A DNA stretch of 64,000 nucleotides from NCBI GenBank assembly GCA_947495295.1, contig CANLYJ010000004.1:124001-188000 (forward strand), read 5' to 3'. The stretch is from an uncultured Paracoccaceae bacterium (GTDB lineage: Bacteria; Pseudomonadota; Alphaproteobacteria; Rhodobacterales; Rhodobacteraceae). The notes beneath the pieces are model-generated. The model had not been told where the DNA came from and searched no databases. It saw nothing but the letters and a program-made list of their open reading frames with translations. The translations under genes were made by a program, and so were the position numbers. Every line of letters begins with the position of its first letter. Position 1 is the stretch's first letter. Positions 33,511-42,745 of the stretch are shown here, piece after piece.

Positions 33511-35088
33511 ATGGCACGGATTGCCTTTATTCTTCTTTGTCACAAGAACCCCGATGCCATTGTGCAGCAGGCGCAACAGTTGACAGCCGTGGGCGATTAT
33601 CTGGCGATCCACTTTGATGCGTCATCATCTGCTGAGGATTTTGCGACGATTCAAACGGCGCTGGCTGACAACCCAAATGTGGTCTTTGTCAAACGACGGG
33701 TGAAATGCGGTTGGGGTGAATGGAGCCTTGTGCAGGCCACTTTGCATGCTGTGGAAGCCGCCGTTGAAACCTTCCCGCGGGCCAGTCATTTCTACATGGT
33801 CTCGGGTGATTGCATGGCGATCAAATCGGCCGAATATGCCCATCAGTTTCTTGACGCCCATGATTGCGATTACATCGAAAGCTATGACTACTTCGATAGC
33901 AACTGGATCAAGACCGGCTTCAAAGAAGAACGCCTGATCTATCGGCATCTATTCAACGAACGGACGCAAAAATGGATGTTTTACAAAAGCTTTGAATTGC
34001 AACGCCAGTTCAAGATCACCCGCGCCGTCCCGGATGATTTGCAGATGATGATCGGCAGTCAGTGGTGGTGCTTGCGCCGCCGCACGATCGAGATGATCTT
34101 GGAATTTGCCGCAACCCGTCGCGATGTCATGCGCTTCTTCCGCACCACATGGATCCCCGATGAAACGTTTTTTCAGACCCTGACCCGTCATCTGGTGCCG
34201 GGGACCGAGATTGAAAATCGGACGCTGACATTCCTGATGTTCACCGATTACGGCATGCCAGTGACGTTCTACAATGATCACTACGATCTGCTTTTGGGGC
34301 AGGATGGCCTGTTTGCCCGCAAGATCAGTGGCGAGGCGCAGGATTTGCGAACCCGGCTTGGCGCGCTTTATGCTGGCGGTCGCACTGATTTCACGATTTC
34401 CAATGAAGGGCGGAATCTTTTCGCTTTCCTGACGGGCCGGGGCCGGATTGGTCGCCGCTTTGCGCCACGGTTCTGGGAAGATGGCGCATCGCTGGGCCGG
34501 GACCGTGAGCTGCTGATCGTTGTCTGCAAAAAATGGCATGTGGCCAAGCGGCTGGTCGCCGCGATCCGTCACCATACCAATGTGCCCGCGATGGAATATC
34601 TGTTTAACGAGGACGACACCCCGCTGCCAGATCTGGGAGGTATCGAGAACAGTCTGGAAAAACGCGCCCGGCATAGGCGCGCCCTGATGCGGCTGTTATT
34701 CGATCACTATGAAACTGACCGGATGGTGATTTGCCTGGATACGGCCAATATCGACCTGATGCATGATTTCGTCGCCGACAAATCAACAACGCGGCTTTTG
34801 GAAATCGAATGCAGTTTTGATGATGATTACCTTAAAGGCCACGCCAAACGCATTGGCCTTGCTGGGGAAGAGACGAGTGACGCGACCATGGCGCGCCTAT
34901 TGCCGACCATCCATCACGATATGATCCACCAGCGGGATGCCATTCGTGACGCAAATTTCGTCAATGCCGAACGAATGCGCGAACGTGCCTCTGATGATGA
35001 AAACGCGGCTGCGCTGGCGCGGTTTCTTGGCGTGAATGCCGATGTGGCGATGAGCCTGGCCCAGACCCCCCATCTTTTTGTTGATTGA
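33511..35088 (+). CDS. GT14-type N-acetylglucosaminyltransferase with C-terminal DUF5928-like region
   Basis: This 525-residue protein begins MARIAFILLCHKNPDAIV, a core-2/I-branching (GT14) opening, with VKCGWGEWSLVQATLHAVEAA (about 62-80), FYMVSGDCMAIKS (about 93) and WWCLRRRT (about 189) as conserved stretches. The second half (about 300-525) matches what I recall of DUF5928, an architecture seen in Rhodobacterales. No signal peptide or membrane helix is present, so it probably works at the cytoplasmic face. The product and acceptor sugar are unknown. Confidence 0.82.
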   Translation: MARIAFILLCHKNPDAIVQQAQQLTAVGDYLAIHFDASSSAEDFATIQTALADNPNVVFVKRRVKCGWGEWSLVQATLHAVEAAVETFPRASHFYMVSGDCMAIKSAEYAHQFLDAHDCDYIESYDYFDSNWIKTGFKEERLIYRHLFNERTQKWMFYKSFELQRQFKITRAVPDDLQMMIGSQWWCLRRRTIEMILEFAATRRDVMRFFRTTWIPDETFFQTLTRHLVPGTEIENRTLTFLMFTDYGMPVTFYNDHYDLLLGQDGLFARKISGEAQDLRTRLGALYAGGRTDFTISNEGRNLFAFLTGRGRIGRRFAPRFWEDGASLGRDRELLIVVCKKWHVAKRLVAAIRHHTNVPAMEYLFNEDDTPLPDLGGIENSLEKRARHRRALMRLLFDHYETDRMVICLDTANIDLMHDFVADKSTTRLLEIECSFDDDYLKGHAKRIGLAGEETSDATMARLLPTIHHDMIHQRDAIRDANFVNAERMRERASDDENAAALARFLGVNADVAMSLAQTPHLFVD

Positions 35089-35096
35089 GGATCCCG

Positions 35097-35459
35097 ATGC
35101 AATACGACTACGACGATCAGAATATCTTTGCCAAAATCCTACGGGGTGAAATTCCCAACCAGACAGTTTGCGAAAATGATCATGCGCTGGCGTTCAATGA
35201 CATCAACCCGCAGGCCCCGGTGCATGTACTGGTGATCCCAAAAGGGCCCTATGTCAGCCTTGACCATTTTGCCCAGGGCGCCTCGGCCGATGAACAGGCC
35301 GGGTTCATGCAACTGGTGGCCGAGGTGTGCCGCCTGACGGATGTTGCGGGCGGGTTCCGGGCGATTTCAAACACCCGCACCCATGGCGTGCAGGACGTGC
35401 CGCACTACCACATGCATATCATTGGTGGCCGACAACTGGGCCGGATGTTGCAGGATTAG
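35097..35459 (+). CDS. HIT-family nucleotide hydrolase (Hint-type)
   Basis: This 120-residue histidine-triad protein has FAKILRGEIP near the N-terminus, VLVIPKG in the middle and the triad HYHMHIIGG near the C-terminus. Such enzymes hydrolyse AMP-linked amines. ATG 35097 follows TTGAGG; a TTG 12 bases earlier is in frame but inferior. Its TAG overlaps the convergent ABC gene stop in TTAG. Confidence 0.92.
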   Translation: MQYDYDDQNIFAKILRGEIPNQTVCENDHALAFNDINPQAPVHVLVIPKGPYVSLDHFAQGASADEQAGFMQLVAEVCRLTDVAGGFRAISNTRTHGVQDVPHYHMHIIGGRQLGRMLQD

Positions 35460-36382
35460 GATTTGGTGAGCGAGAGGAAAACGTCTTCCAGATCAGCCTC
35501 TTGTGTTTTCACGTCGCGGATCGTGATCCCGGCGTCCCGCACGATCTGCAACACGGCATCAGCCGGGGTTGTGCTGCTTTTGTAAGTGAAAGTCAGCGTT
35601 CCATCAGCCAGTGCCTGCCCGGTCACACTGGCAGGCAGCGGTGGCAGATCGGCAGCCGTATCAGGCGTGATCACCAGCGTTTTGCTATCCAAACGCCCCA
35701 GCAGGTTGGCGGTGCTATCCTGCACAATCATTTCGCCATGGTTGATGATGGCGATGGCGTCGCACATCTGCTCGGCCTCTTCCAGATAATGGGTCGTCAG
35801 GATGATCGTCATGCCGTCATCATTCAGCTTGCGGACATTTTGCCACAGCATATTGCGCAACTCGATATCCACCCCGGCGGTGGGTTCGTCCAGAACCAGA
35901 ATTTGCGGCTGATGCACCAGCGCCTTGCCCAGCAGCAAACGGCGGCGCATCCCCCCCGACAGCGACCTCGCATAGGCATCGGCTTTGTCTGTTAACCCGA
36001 TCAGGTCAAGGATTTCCGCCGTGCGGCGCTGCGCCTTTGGCACGCCATAAAGCCCGGCTTGTACATCCAGCGATTGGGCAGGGGTAAAGAACGGGTCCAG
36101 ATGCGGCTCTTGTGGCATGATCCCGATGGCAGCGCGGGATTGGCGGGGGTTCTGATCCTGATCAAAGCCCCAGATTTTCACGGAACCGGCGGATTTGACC
36201 ACCATACCGGCCAGAATGTTGATTAAAGTCGATTTTCCAGCGCCATTGGGCCCAAGTAACCCATAGATCGACCCGCGCGGGATGTTCAGGTCAATGCCCT
36301 TTAACGCCTCTTTGGCCGCAGATTTCCCAGTGGCGGCATAGGTCTTTTTCAGCCCCTGAATTTCAATGGCATTGTCTGTCAT
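35456..36382 (-). CDS. ABC-2-type transporter ATP-binding protein
   Basis: This 308-residue ATPase has Walker [10 protein letters not shown] (about 43-51), signature [15 protein letters not shown] (about 140), Walker [13 protein letters not shown] (about 162) and HYLEEAE. A C-terminal extension of about 85 residues follows, as in DrrA/CcmA-type exporters. No permease gene is adjacent, so its partner is elsewhere or this gene is orphan. Substrate unknown. Confidence 0.88.
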   Translation of the reverse strand: MTDNAIEIQGLKKTYAATGKSAAKEALKGIDLNIPRGSIYGLLGPNGAGKSTLINILAGMVVKSAGSVKIWGFDQDQNPRQSRAAIGIMPQEPHLDPFFTPAQSLDVQAGLYGVPKAQRRTAEILDLIGLTDKADAYARSLSGGMRRRLLLGKALVHQPQILVLDEPTAGVDIELRNMLWQNVRKLNDDGMTIILTTHYLEEAEQMCDAIAIINHGEMIVQDSTANLLGRLDSKTLVITPDTAADLPPLPASVTGQALADGTLTFTYKSSTTPADAVLQIVRDAGITIRDVKTQEADLEDVFLSLTKS

Positions 36383-36470
36383 GCTGGTACTTCCCCCGGG
36401 GGCTGGGCTGCGTTATATCAACGATGATCTAAAGCGGGCAGCGCCCCGCGGCAACCAGACAGGCAGTTTT

Positions 36471-36650
36471 ATGACAACACCCGCCCCGGAAACCCGCATT
36501 GTGCATGAATGGCGTGTGGCCTGTGACGGCGGGGAAGGTGCCTTGGGCCATCCGCGCGTCTGGCTGCAAATCCCGCAAGAGCATGGCTGGATCGAATGCC
36601 CGTATTGCGATGCCAAGCTGATCCACAAGGATTTTGAGGGCAAAGTCTGA
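36471..36650 (+). CDS. Small zinc-finger protein, NDUFS6/zf-CHCC-like
   Basis: This 59-residue protein has the CHCC zinc pattern: Cys in VACDGG, His in GHPRVWLQ, and the C-X2-C of ECPYCDAKL. The same domain forms the NDUFS6 subunit of respiratory complex I, and alphaproteobacteria carry free-standing copies. ATG 36471 gives the compact domain; the frame extends further upstream across the divergent promoter. It lies between the ABC gene and polA, with a 61-base gap before polA. Confidence 0.82.
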   Translation: MTTPAPETRIVHEWRVACDGGEGALGHPRVWLQIPQEHGWIECPYCDAKLIHKDFEGKV

Positions 36651-36711
36651 TCTGGCAGACCGGCTGTGATCGTGGCAAAACAATCCTGTTGCCACGCAAA
36701 GGAGCCACCCC

Positions 36712-39510
36712 ATGACAACCCAATTCGGCAAAGGCTGTCATCTTCACCTGATTGATGGTTCGGCATTCATTTTCCGCGCCTATCATGCGCTGCCGCCTTT
36801 GACGCGCAAATCCGATGGCCTGCCTGTGGGTGCCGTCAGCGGTTTCGTCAATATGCTCCAGCGTTATGTCGAGGCGAATAATGGGGCCGATGCGGCCACC
36901 CATGTGGCGGTGATTTTCGACAAGGGCAGCCATACATTTCGCAACGATATGTATGATCAATACAAGGCCAATCGGGACGAGATGCCAGAGGATTTGCGCC
37001 CGCAAATCCCGCTGACCCGCACCGCCACCAAAGCCTTCAACATCGCCTGTGAAGAGGTCGAAGGGTTCGAGGCGGATGATATCATCGCCACCTTGTCCCA
37101 CCATGCCCGTGATGCGGGTGGACGGGTCACGATTGTGTCTTCGGATAAGGATTTAATGCAGTTGGTCGGCGACGGGGTTGAGATGCTCGACCCGATGAAA
37201 AACAAACGTATCGACAGCGATGGCGTCGTCGAGAAATTCGGCGTGGGGCCAGAGCGCGTGGTCGATGTGCAGGCGCTTGCGGGTGACAGCGTTGATAACG
37301 TGCCCGGCGCGCCTGGGATCGGGATCAAGACGGCGGCCTTATTGATCAACGAATATGGCGATCTGGAAAGCCTGCTGGACCGCGCCGAAGAGATCAAACA
37401 GCCCAAGCGCCGCCAGACGCTGATTGATCATCGCGCCCAGATCGAACTGTCCAAAAAGCTGGTGCAGTTGGATTGCGGTATGACGCTTGAGTTCGGCCTT
37501 GATGATCTTGAGGTGAAAGAACCCGATGCTGATGTCCTGATGGGGTTCCTGACCGAAATGGAATTCCGCACCGTGACCAAGCGGATTGCCGATAAGCTGG
37601 GGATCGAGGCCCCGGTGATCGAAACCGCAGCCCCAGCAACAGAAGTCGCCGCGCCAGAGGCCGTGCCGTTTGATGCCGATAAATACGAATGCGTGTCGGA
37701 CGAGGCCGCGTTGCAGGTGTGGATCGACCGTATTCGCGAACGTGGTTATGTGGCCGTTGATACCGAAACCACCGGGCTGAACGAAATGATCGCCGATCTT
37801 GTCGGTATTTCACTTTGCGTCGAGGCTGGTGAGGCGTGCTATATCCCGCTGATCCACAAGGCGGCATCGTCCGACGATCTGTTCGGTTCCGACGATATTG
37901 CCGAAGGTCAGATGGATTTCGACCAATGTCTTGAGATGTTGAAGCCTGTGTTCGAGGACCCGGCGATCCTGAAGATCGGACAGAACATGAAATATGACGC
38001 CAAGATTTTTGCGCGTCTCGATATTGCTGTTGCCCCCATCGACGACACGATGCTGATGTCTTACGCGATGAATGCGGGGCTGCATAATCACGGTATGGAT
38101 ACGTTGTCAGAGCGGTATTTGGGCCACACGCCAATCCCGATCAAACCGCTGCTGGGGACAGGGAAATCGGCGATCACGTTTGATCGGGTGCCGCTTGATA
38201 AGGCTGTTGCCTATGCAGCAGAGGATGCCGATATCACCTTACGCCTGTGGCAGCAGTTCAAGCCGCAATTGCATGTGAAACGGGTCACAACGGTCTATGA
38301 GACGCTTGAACGGCCTTTGGTCCCAGTGTTGGCACAGATGGAACGCAACGGGATCAAGGTTGATCGCGATACGCTGTCGCGCATGTCCAATGCTTTCGCC
38401 CAGAAAATGGCGGGCCTTGAGGATGAGATACAAGAAAAAGCCGGGCGTCCGTTCAATGTCGGTTCGCCCAAACAGTTGGGCGAGATTCTGTTTGATGAGT
38501 TGGAACTGCCCGGCGGCAAGAAGGGCAAGACCGGCGCATATGGCACGGGTGCCGATGTGCTGGAGGACCTTGCAACGGAACATGAACTGCCCGGTCTGAT
38601 CCTTGACTGGCGGCAACTGTCCAAGTTGAAATCGACCTATACTGACGCGCTGCAACAGCATATCAATTCGGATACAGGGCGGGTGCACACGTCTTATTCC
38701 ATTGCCGGGGCCAACACCGGGCGGCTCGCCTCGACCGATCCAAACTTGCAAAATATCCCGGTTCGTACTGAAGAGGGGCGGCGGATCAGGGAAGCGTTTG
38801 TGGCCGAGCCGGGCAAGGTCATCGTCAGCCTTGACTATTCCCAGATCGAGCTGCGCATTCTGGCGCATATCGCCGGCATTGATGCACTGAAACAGGCGTT
38901 TCTGGATGGGATCGACATTCATGCGATGACCGCGTCCGAGATGTTCGATGTGCCGCTGGATGAAATGACGCCAGAGATCCGACGGCAGGCCAAGGCGATT
39001 AATTTTGGGGTGATTTATGGCATTTCCGGCTTTGGGCTTGCCCGTAATTTGCGCATTCCGCGTGGCGATGCCCAAGGTTTCATCGACCGGTATTTTGAAC
39101 GTTTTCCGGGTATCCGAAAGTATATGGATGACACGATCGCCTTTGCCAAAGACAACGCTTACGTGCAAACATTATTCGGGCGCAAAATCAACACGCCCGA
39201 GATAAACGCAAAGGGTCCGCATGCGGGCTTTGCCAAACGGGCGGCGATCAACGCGCCGATCCAGGGCACAGCCGCAGATGTGATCCGGCGTGCAATGATC
39301 CGCATGCCTGCGGCCATTGATGGCCTTCCGGCCAAGATGCTGCTGCAAGTGCATGATGAATTATTGTTTGAAGTCGAAGAGGGGGCGGTCGACGATCTGA
39401 TCGGGACTGCGCGCAATGTGATGGAGAATGCCAGCGATCCGGCGGTAAGACTGGATGTCAAACTGGCTGTTGATGCAGGGCAAGGTGCAAATTGGGCAGA
39501 CGCCCACTAG
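36712..39510 (+). CDS. polA: DNA polymerase I
   Basis: This 932-residue repair and replication polymerase is complete. The 5'-3' exonuclease (about 1-300) starts HLIDGSAFIFRAYHALPP. The proofreading domain (about 320-515) has an intact DTETTGL and the YAAEDADIT motif, so it should be active. The polymerase domain has motif A LDYSQIELRILAHIAG, motif B RRQAKAINFGVIYGISGFG and motif C VHDELLFEV. ATG 36712 follows AAAGGAG. Confidence 0.96.
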   Translation: MTTQFGKGCHLHLIDGSAFIFRAYHALPPLTRKSDGLPVGAVSGFVNMLQRYVEANNGADAATHVAVIFDKGSHTFRNDMYDQYKANRDEMPEDLRPQIPLTRTATKAFNIACEEVEGFEADDIIATLSHHARDAGGRVTIVSSDKDLMQLVGDGVEMLDPMKNKRIDSDGVVEKFGVGPERVVDVQALAGDSVDNVPGAPGIGIKTAALLINEYGDLESLLDRAEEIKQPKRRQTLIDHRAQIELSKKLVQLDCGMTLEFGLDDLEVKEPDADVLMGFLTEMEFRTVTKRIADKLGIEAPVIETAAPATEVAAPEAVPFDADKYECVSDEAALQVWIDRIRERGYVAVDTETTGLNEMIADLVGISLCVEAGEACYIPLIHKAASSDDLFGSDDIAEGQMDFDQCLEMLKPVFEDPAILKIGQNMKYDAKIFARLDIAVAPIDDTMLMSYAMNAGLHNHGMDTLSERYLGHTPIPIKPLLGTGKSAITFDRVPLDKAVAYAAEDADITLRLWQQFKPQLHVKRVTTVYETLERPLVPVLAQMERNGIKVDRDTLSRMSNAFAQKMAGLEDEIQEKAGRPFNVGSPKQLGEILFDELELPGGKKGKTGAYGTGADVLEDLATEHELPGLILDWRQLSKLKSTYTDALQQHINSDTGRVHTSYSIAGANTGRLASTDPNLQNIPVRTEEGRRIREAFVAEPGKVIVSLDYSQIELRILAHIAGIDALKQAFLDGIDIHAMTASEMFDVPLDEMTPEIRRQAKAINFGVIYGISGFGLARNLRIPRGDAQGFIDRYFERFPGIRKYMDDTIAFAKDNAYVQTLFGRKINTPEINAKGPHAGFAKRAAINAPIQGTAADVIRRAMIRMPAAIDGLPAKMLLQVHDELLFEVEEGAVDDLIGTARNVMENASDPAVRLDVKLAVDAGQGANWADAH

Positions 39511-39525
39511 CACCGGGGGGAGTAA

Positions 39526-39888
39526 ATGATGAGCCGTATGTTTATAGGAGTGTTCCTGATTGGCGTTGCAAGCGCGGGCGCTGTGCAAAGCAAGCAATAC
39601 CTGTCGACGGGTGGGTCCTGGTTTTCGTTTGAAGAAAACCAACATGGTGCCGTGTTGAAATCAATCGAACAATCAACGGGTGTCGCCGCCCCCGATGCCA
39701 ACGACCCGCAGATCAATGTCGGCGATATTCTTTACCTTGGTCGGTCTTGCGATGCGTTCAGTACTGATTTCGGTGAAGGGAGCTGGAAATGGACGAATAG
39801 CGGTTTCGTCGTCGAGTTTCCGGCGGGCCGCATCACGTTTCCGGGGCAGGTCATCGATATTGCCCAAGAGAACCAATGCCGTAAGTAA
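39526..39888 (+). CDS. Small secreted protein of unknown function
   Basis: I do not recognise this 120-residue protein. A signal peptide (MMSRMFIGVFLIGVASAGAVQS) is predicted, and the mature part has a WFSFEENQHGAVL stretch, two cysteines and many aromatic residues, suggesting a small beta-rich periplasmic or secreted domain. A very strong ribosome site (GGGGGGAG) precedes the two starts at 39526 and 39529. It follows polA by 15 bases and is followed by a hairpin terminator. Confidence 0.75.
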   Translation: MMSRMFIGVFLIGVASAGAVQSKQYLSTGGSWFSFEENQHGAVLKSIEQSTGVAAPDANDPQINVGDILYLGRSCDAFSTDFGEGSWKWTNSGFVVEFPAGRITFPGQVIDIAQENQCRK

Positions 39889-39898
39889 AATCTTGGTT

Positions 39899-39926
39899 GG
39901 GCAGCCCTGATCGGACTGCCCTGTTT
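39899..39926. terminator. Bidirectional hairpin between converging genes
   Basis: GGGCAG (39899-39904) pairs with CTGCCC (39916-39921), extended inward by CC/GG past one C-A mismatch, loop TGATC, followed by TGTTT. It lies between the stop at 39888 and the convergent Hsp20 stop at 39952. Confidence 0.65.
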
Positions 39927-39951
39927 CAAACATCAATGCTTGGCTATGGCC

Positions 39952-40419
39952 TTAGTTGACTGATTTCGCCTCAACCAGGTTGGCGTCCGTTTTGCCTGTG
40001 GATGAAATCGCGATCCGGCGCGGTTTCAGAGCCTCGGGCACTTCGCGGATCAGATCGATATGCAGCATACCGTTTTCATGGCTGGCTTCGGTGACGCGCA
40101 CATGATCGGCCAGATGGAAGCGGCGTTCGAATGCGCGGGTCGCGATACCGCGATGCAGGTATTTGCGGTCGCCATCTTCATCGGCCTTTCGGGCTGTAAC
40201 GTGAAGCGAACGATCTTTGACCTCAATCGCGAGGTCATTTTCGGAAAAACCGGCCACAGCGATTGAGATGCGCCATGCATCATCAGCGGTCTTTTCGATA
40301 TTATAAGGGGGGTAGCTGTTTTGGCTGACATCGCTGGTCAGCGCCCGGTCCATCAGATCGGCGATCTGGTCAAAGCCAACGGTGGCACGGTAAAGTGGTG
40401 TAAGGTCAAATGTACGCAT
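39952..40419 (-). CDS. Small heat-shock protein Hsp20/IbpA
   Basis: This 155-residue chaperone has the alpha-crystallin domain (about 35-135): YPPYNIEKTADDAWRISIAVAGF, LHVTARK, RGIATRAFERRFHLADHV and GMLHIDLIREVPE. It should bind unfolding proteins under stress. A sigma-32-like promoter lies about 100 bases upstream at 40520-40547. Confidence 0.93.
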   Translation of the reverse strand: MRTFDLTPLYRATVGFDQIADLMDRALTSDVSQNSYPPYNIEKTADDAWRISIAVAGFSENDLAIEVKDRSLHVTARKADEDGDRKYLHRGIATRAFERRFHLADHVRVTEASHENGMLHIDLIREVPEALKPRRIAISSTGKTDANLVEAKSVN

Positions 40420-40519
40420 TTCAGGTCATCCTTTATCAAGCGATAACAGTTGTTTAACCTTCCCGATATGGGACAGGCCGTTTGTATCAGGACCCAGAAT
40501 TGGCATCCCGATAACCCCT

Positions 40520-40547
40520 ATTTGGGGGGTAATCTGGTGGATTCAAG
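40520..40547 (-). promoter_or_regulatory. Heat-shock (RpoH/sigma-32-type) promoter of the Hsp20 gene
   Basis: On the minus strand CTTGAA (40547-40542), a 14-base spacer and CCCCAAAT (40527-40520) match the sigma-32 consensus (CTTGAA, 13-17 bases, CCCCAT-T) at most positions. It is about 100 bases before the Hsp20 start, which implies a long leader. Confidence 0.65.
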
Positions 40548-40558
40548 ACCTTGGAAAT

Positions 40559-41374
40559 TCAGTTGCTGCGGATGAATTTCGCGCCAGTGTCGTTGCGTTC
40601 GCTGGAGTTCAGTAATCTTTGTGTGCCGCCGGGGCGGGCAGGACCCAGTGCAGCAAAATGCGACAACAGCGTTGATAGAGGGCCATCCAGCGACGTACCA
40701 AGCGCGACCTTCTCACCGTTGATCTGCGCCATGGCCGACACGACAGATGCGATCCGTGTTTCGCCATCGCGGACGGTGAAAACCGGCGATCCGCTTGATC
40801 CGAATTCCACATCGCAATTCATCACGATGACCCCGGTTTGACGGCCCAGAACGCTGCAGACCTCTTGCAGGCTTGCGGCCTCTTCCCGCCCACGTCCGTA
40901 GGACACAACGCCGACATCATCGCCGGTCAACGGGTTGGGCGCGATCAGGTATGGCCGCACGCCGGAAATGCGAATGGGCTGCGCCAGTTCAAGCACCGCG
41001 ATATCCATCGCGACCCGGCTCGGATCAGTTCCGTTGGGGTCGAAATCATAGTCAGGATGCCCAATCGCCCGCGAAATGCGCCGTGTCGCGTTGGCGCGCC
41101 CGTCACGTAGTCCGGCCCTAAATTCAAACAGGTTGGCGGGGTGTAATTTGCCGTTGTCATCATAAAGGCAGTGGGCAGCCGTCAGGATCAGCCGGTCACG
41201 GATCAGGGCGGCGGTGCAGAACCCTTTGCCTTGAATATCCAGACGTCCGACGCCCTCCCAGCCTTTGCTGTCCTGACGTGTATCAAGGGTCACCAATTCG
41301 GATTGCTGTGCCTGCGCGGCGATCCCGCCGCAGACCCAAAAAACAACCAAAAAGAGAATCTGCCGCATGATCAT
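40559..41374 (-). CDS. Secreted trypsin-like serine protease
   Basis: This 271-residue S1-type protease has a signal peptide (MIMRQILFLVVFWVCGGIAAQA) and an intact triad: His68 in LTAAHC, Asp124 in DIAVLEL and Ser194 in GSSGSP. Four cysteines could form disulfides. It is expected in the periplasm or outside. ATG 41374 and ATG 41368 are both possible. Its end lies only about 12 bases from the Hsp20 promoter. Confidence 0.9.
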   Translation of the reverse strand: MIMRQILFLVVFWVCGGIAAQAQQSELVTLDTRQDSKGWEGVGRLDIQGKGFCTAALIRDRLILTAAHCLYDDNGKLHPANLFEFRAGLRDGRANATRRISRAIGHPDYDFDPNGTDPSRVAMDIAVLELAQPIRISGVRPYLIAPNPLTGDDVGVVSYGRGREEAASLQEVCSVLGRQTGVIVMNCDVEFGSSGSPVFTVRDGETRIASVVSAMAQINGEKVALGTSLDGPLSTLLSHFAALGPARPGGTQRLLNSSERNDTGAKFIRSN

Positions 41375-41425
41375 GTTCCGATAGTTTCAATCAGCATGAA
41401 AGACAGTTTTGGCAGGATTATGGCA

Positions 41426-42745
41426 CTATCGCAGGATTGGTATGGCGGGTTCCCGTTTGCCCGGTGCAGTCAGGGCAGGCGGTTGTGGTCCACCTGTCGC
41501 CCAGTCCAGCAATTCGACCGTGTGCACAATCGGCACGTCGGTGCCGCCGCCGATCTGCATCATGCAGCCGATATTACCAGCGGCGATAATATCGGGCGTC
41601 AGGGCTTCAAGCGTTGTGACCTTGCGCGTCTTGAGCTGCTTGGAGATTTCGGGCTGCATCAGATTATAGGTCCCGGCGGATCCGCAGCATAAATGGCTGT
41701 CGGCGGGTTCCAGCACGGTGAAACCGGCCTTCTTCAGCAGATCCTTGGGAAAGGTTTTGATCTGTTGGCCGTGTTGCAGTGAACAGGCGGCGTGATAGGC
41801 CACTTTGGTACCCTTGTCGCCACTTTCGGGGAGGTCCAGTTTCATCAGCACTTCAGAAATATCCATGGCGATGGCCGACACGCGGGCGGCGTCATCTGCC
41901 AGCGGATCATTGCGGAACATATGCCCGTAATCCTTGACCGTGGTGCCGCAGCCCGATGTGTTGATGACGATGGCATCCAGCCCGCCGTTATCGATTTCGC
42001 GCGCCCATGCCCGGATGTTTTTCGCCGCAGTTGCGTGGCTTTCATTTTCTTTGCCCATATGGTGGGTCAGGGCGCCGCAACATCCTGCCCCCTCGGCCAC
42101 CACAACCTCTGCCCCTAACCGGTTCAACAGGCGGATTGTGGCGTCGTTGATATCGGTGTTCAGCGCCATTTGCGCGCAGCCGGTCATCAGCGCCACACGC
42201 ATCTTTTTGTCTTTTACCGCAAAGGTTTGTGGATCGTCATTGCGACTGACGGGTGGAATGGTTTTGGGTGCCATTTCCAGCATGGCCTTTAGGCGCGGAT
42301 CCGGCATGAAACGGGCAAAGGGTCGCCCGATCTTGGCCCCCAACAGCGCGACCCGAAACCGCATCGGATAGGGCAGAATACGCGCCAGCATCCAGCGCAG
42401 CGCGCGGTCGGACCAAGGCCGGTCGTAGTGTTTTTCGATATAAGCGCGGGCATGATCGACCAGATGCATGTAATGCACGCCCGATGGGCAGGTCGTCATA
42501 CAGGCAAGGCAGGACAGGCAGCGGTCAATATGTTTGACCGTTTTCTCATCCGGCTTACGCTCATTCTCAAGCATGTCCTTGATCAGGTAAATCCGGCCAC
42601 GGGGGCTGTCGAGCTCATCACCCAGCACCTGATATGTGGGGCAAGTGGCAGTGCAGAATCCGCAATGCACGCAAGACCGCAGGATTTCATTGGCGCGCTT
42701 GGTGCCGGGGTCTTTCAATTGGTCTTCGGTGAATGTTGTCTGCAT
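41426..42745 (-). CDS. glcF: Glycolate oxidase iron-sulfur subunit GlcF
   Basis: This 439-residue subunit carries two 4Fe-4S sites: Cys25/28/31/35 (CVHCGFCTATCP) and the second at about 75-86 (CLSCLACMTTCP). Two CCG-type heterodisulfide-reductase-like domains follow (CCGALTHHMG and CCGSAGTYN regions). It passes electrons from GlcD/GlcE to the respiratory chain. It shares one base with the end of glcE (TGATG). Third gene of the glcDEF operon. Confidence 0.95.
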   Translation of the reverse strand: MQTTFTEDQLKDPGTKRANEILRSCVHCGFCTATCPTYQVLGDELDSPRGRIYLIKDMLENERKPDEKTVKHIDRCLSCLACMTTCPSGVHYMHLVDHARAYIEKHYDRPWSDRALRWMLARILPYPMRFRVALLGAKIGRPFARFMPDPRLKAMLEMAPKTIPPVSRNDDPQTFAVKDKKMRVALMTGCAQMALNTDINDATIRLLNRLGAEVVVAEGAGCCGALTHHMGKENESHATAAKNIRAWAREIDNGGLDAIVINTSGCGTTVKDYGHMFRNDPLADDAARVSAIAMDISEVLMKLDLPESGDKGTKVAYHAACSLQHGQQIKTFPKDLLKKAGFTVLEPADSHLCCGSAGTYNLMQPEISKQLKTRKVTTLEALTPDIIAAGNIGCMMQIGGGTDVPIVHTVELLDWATGGPQPPALTAPGKREPAIPILR

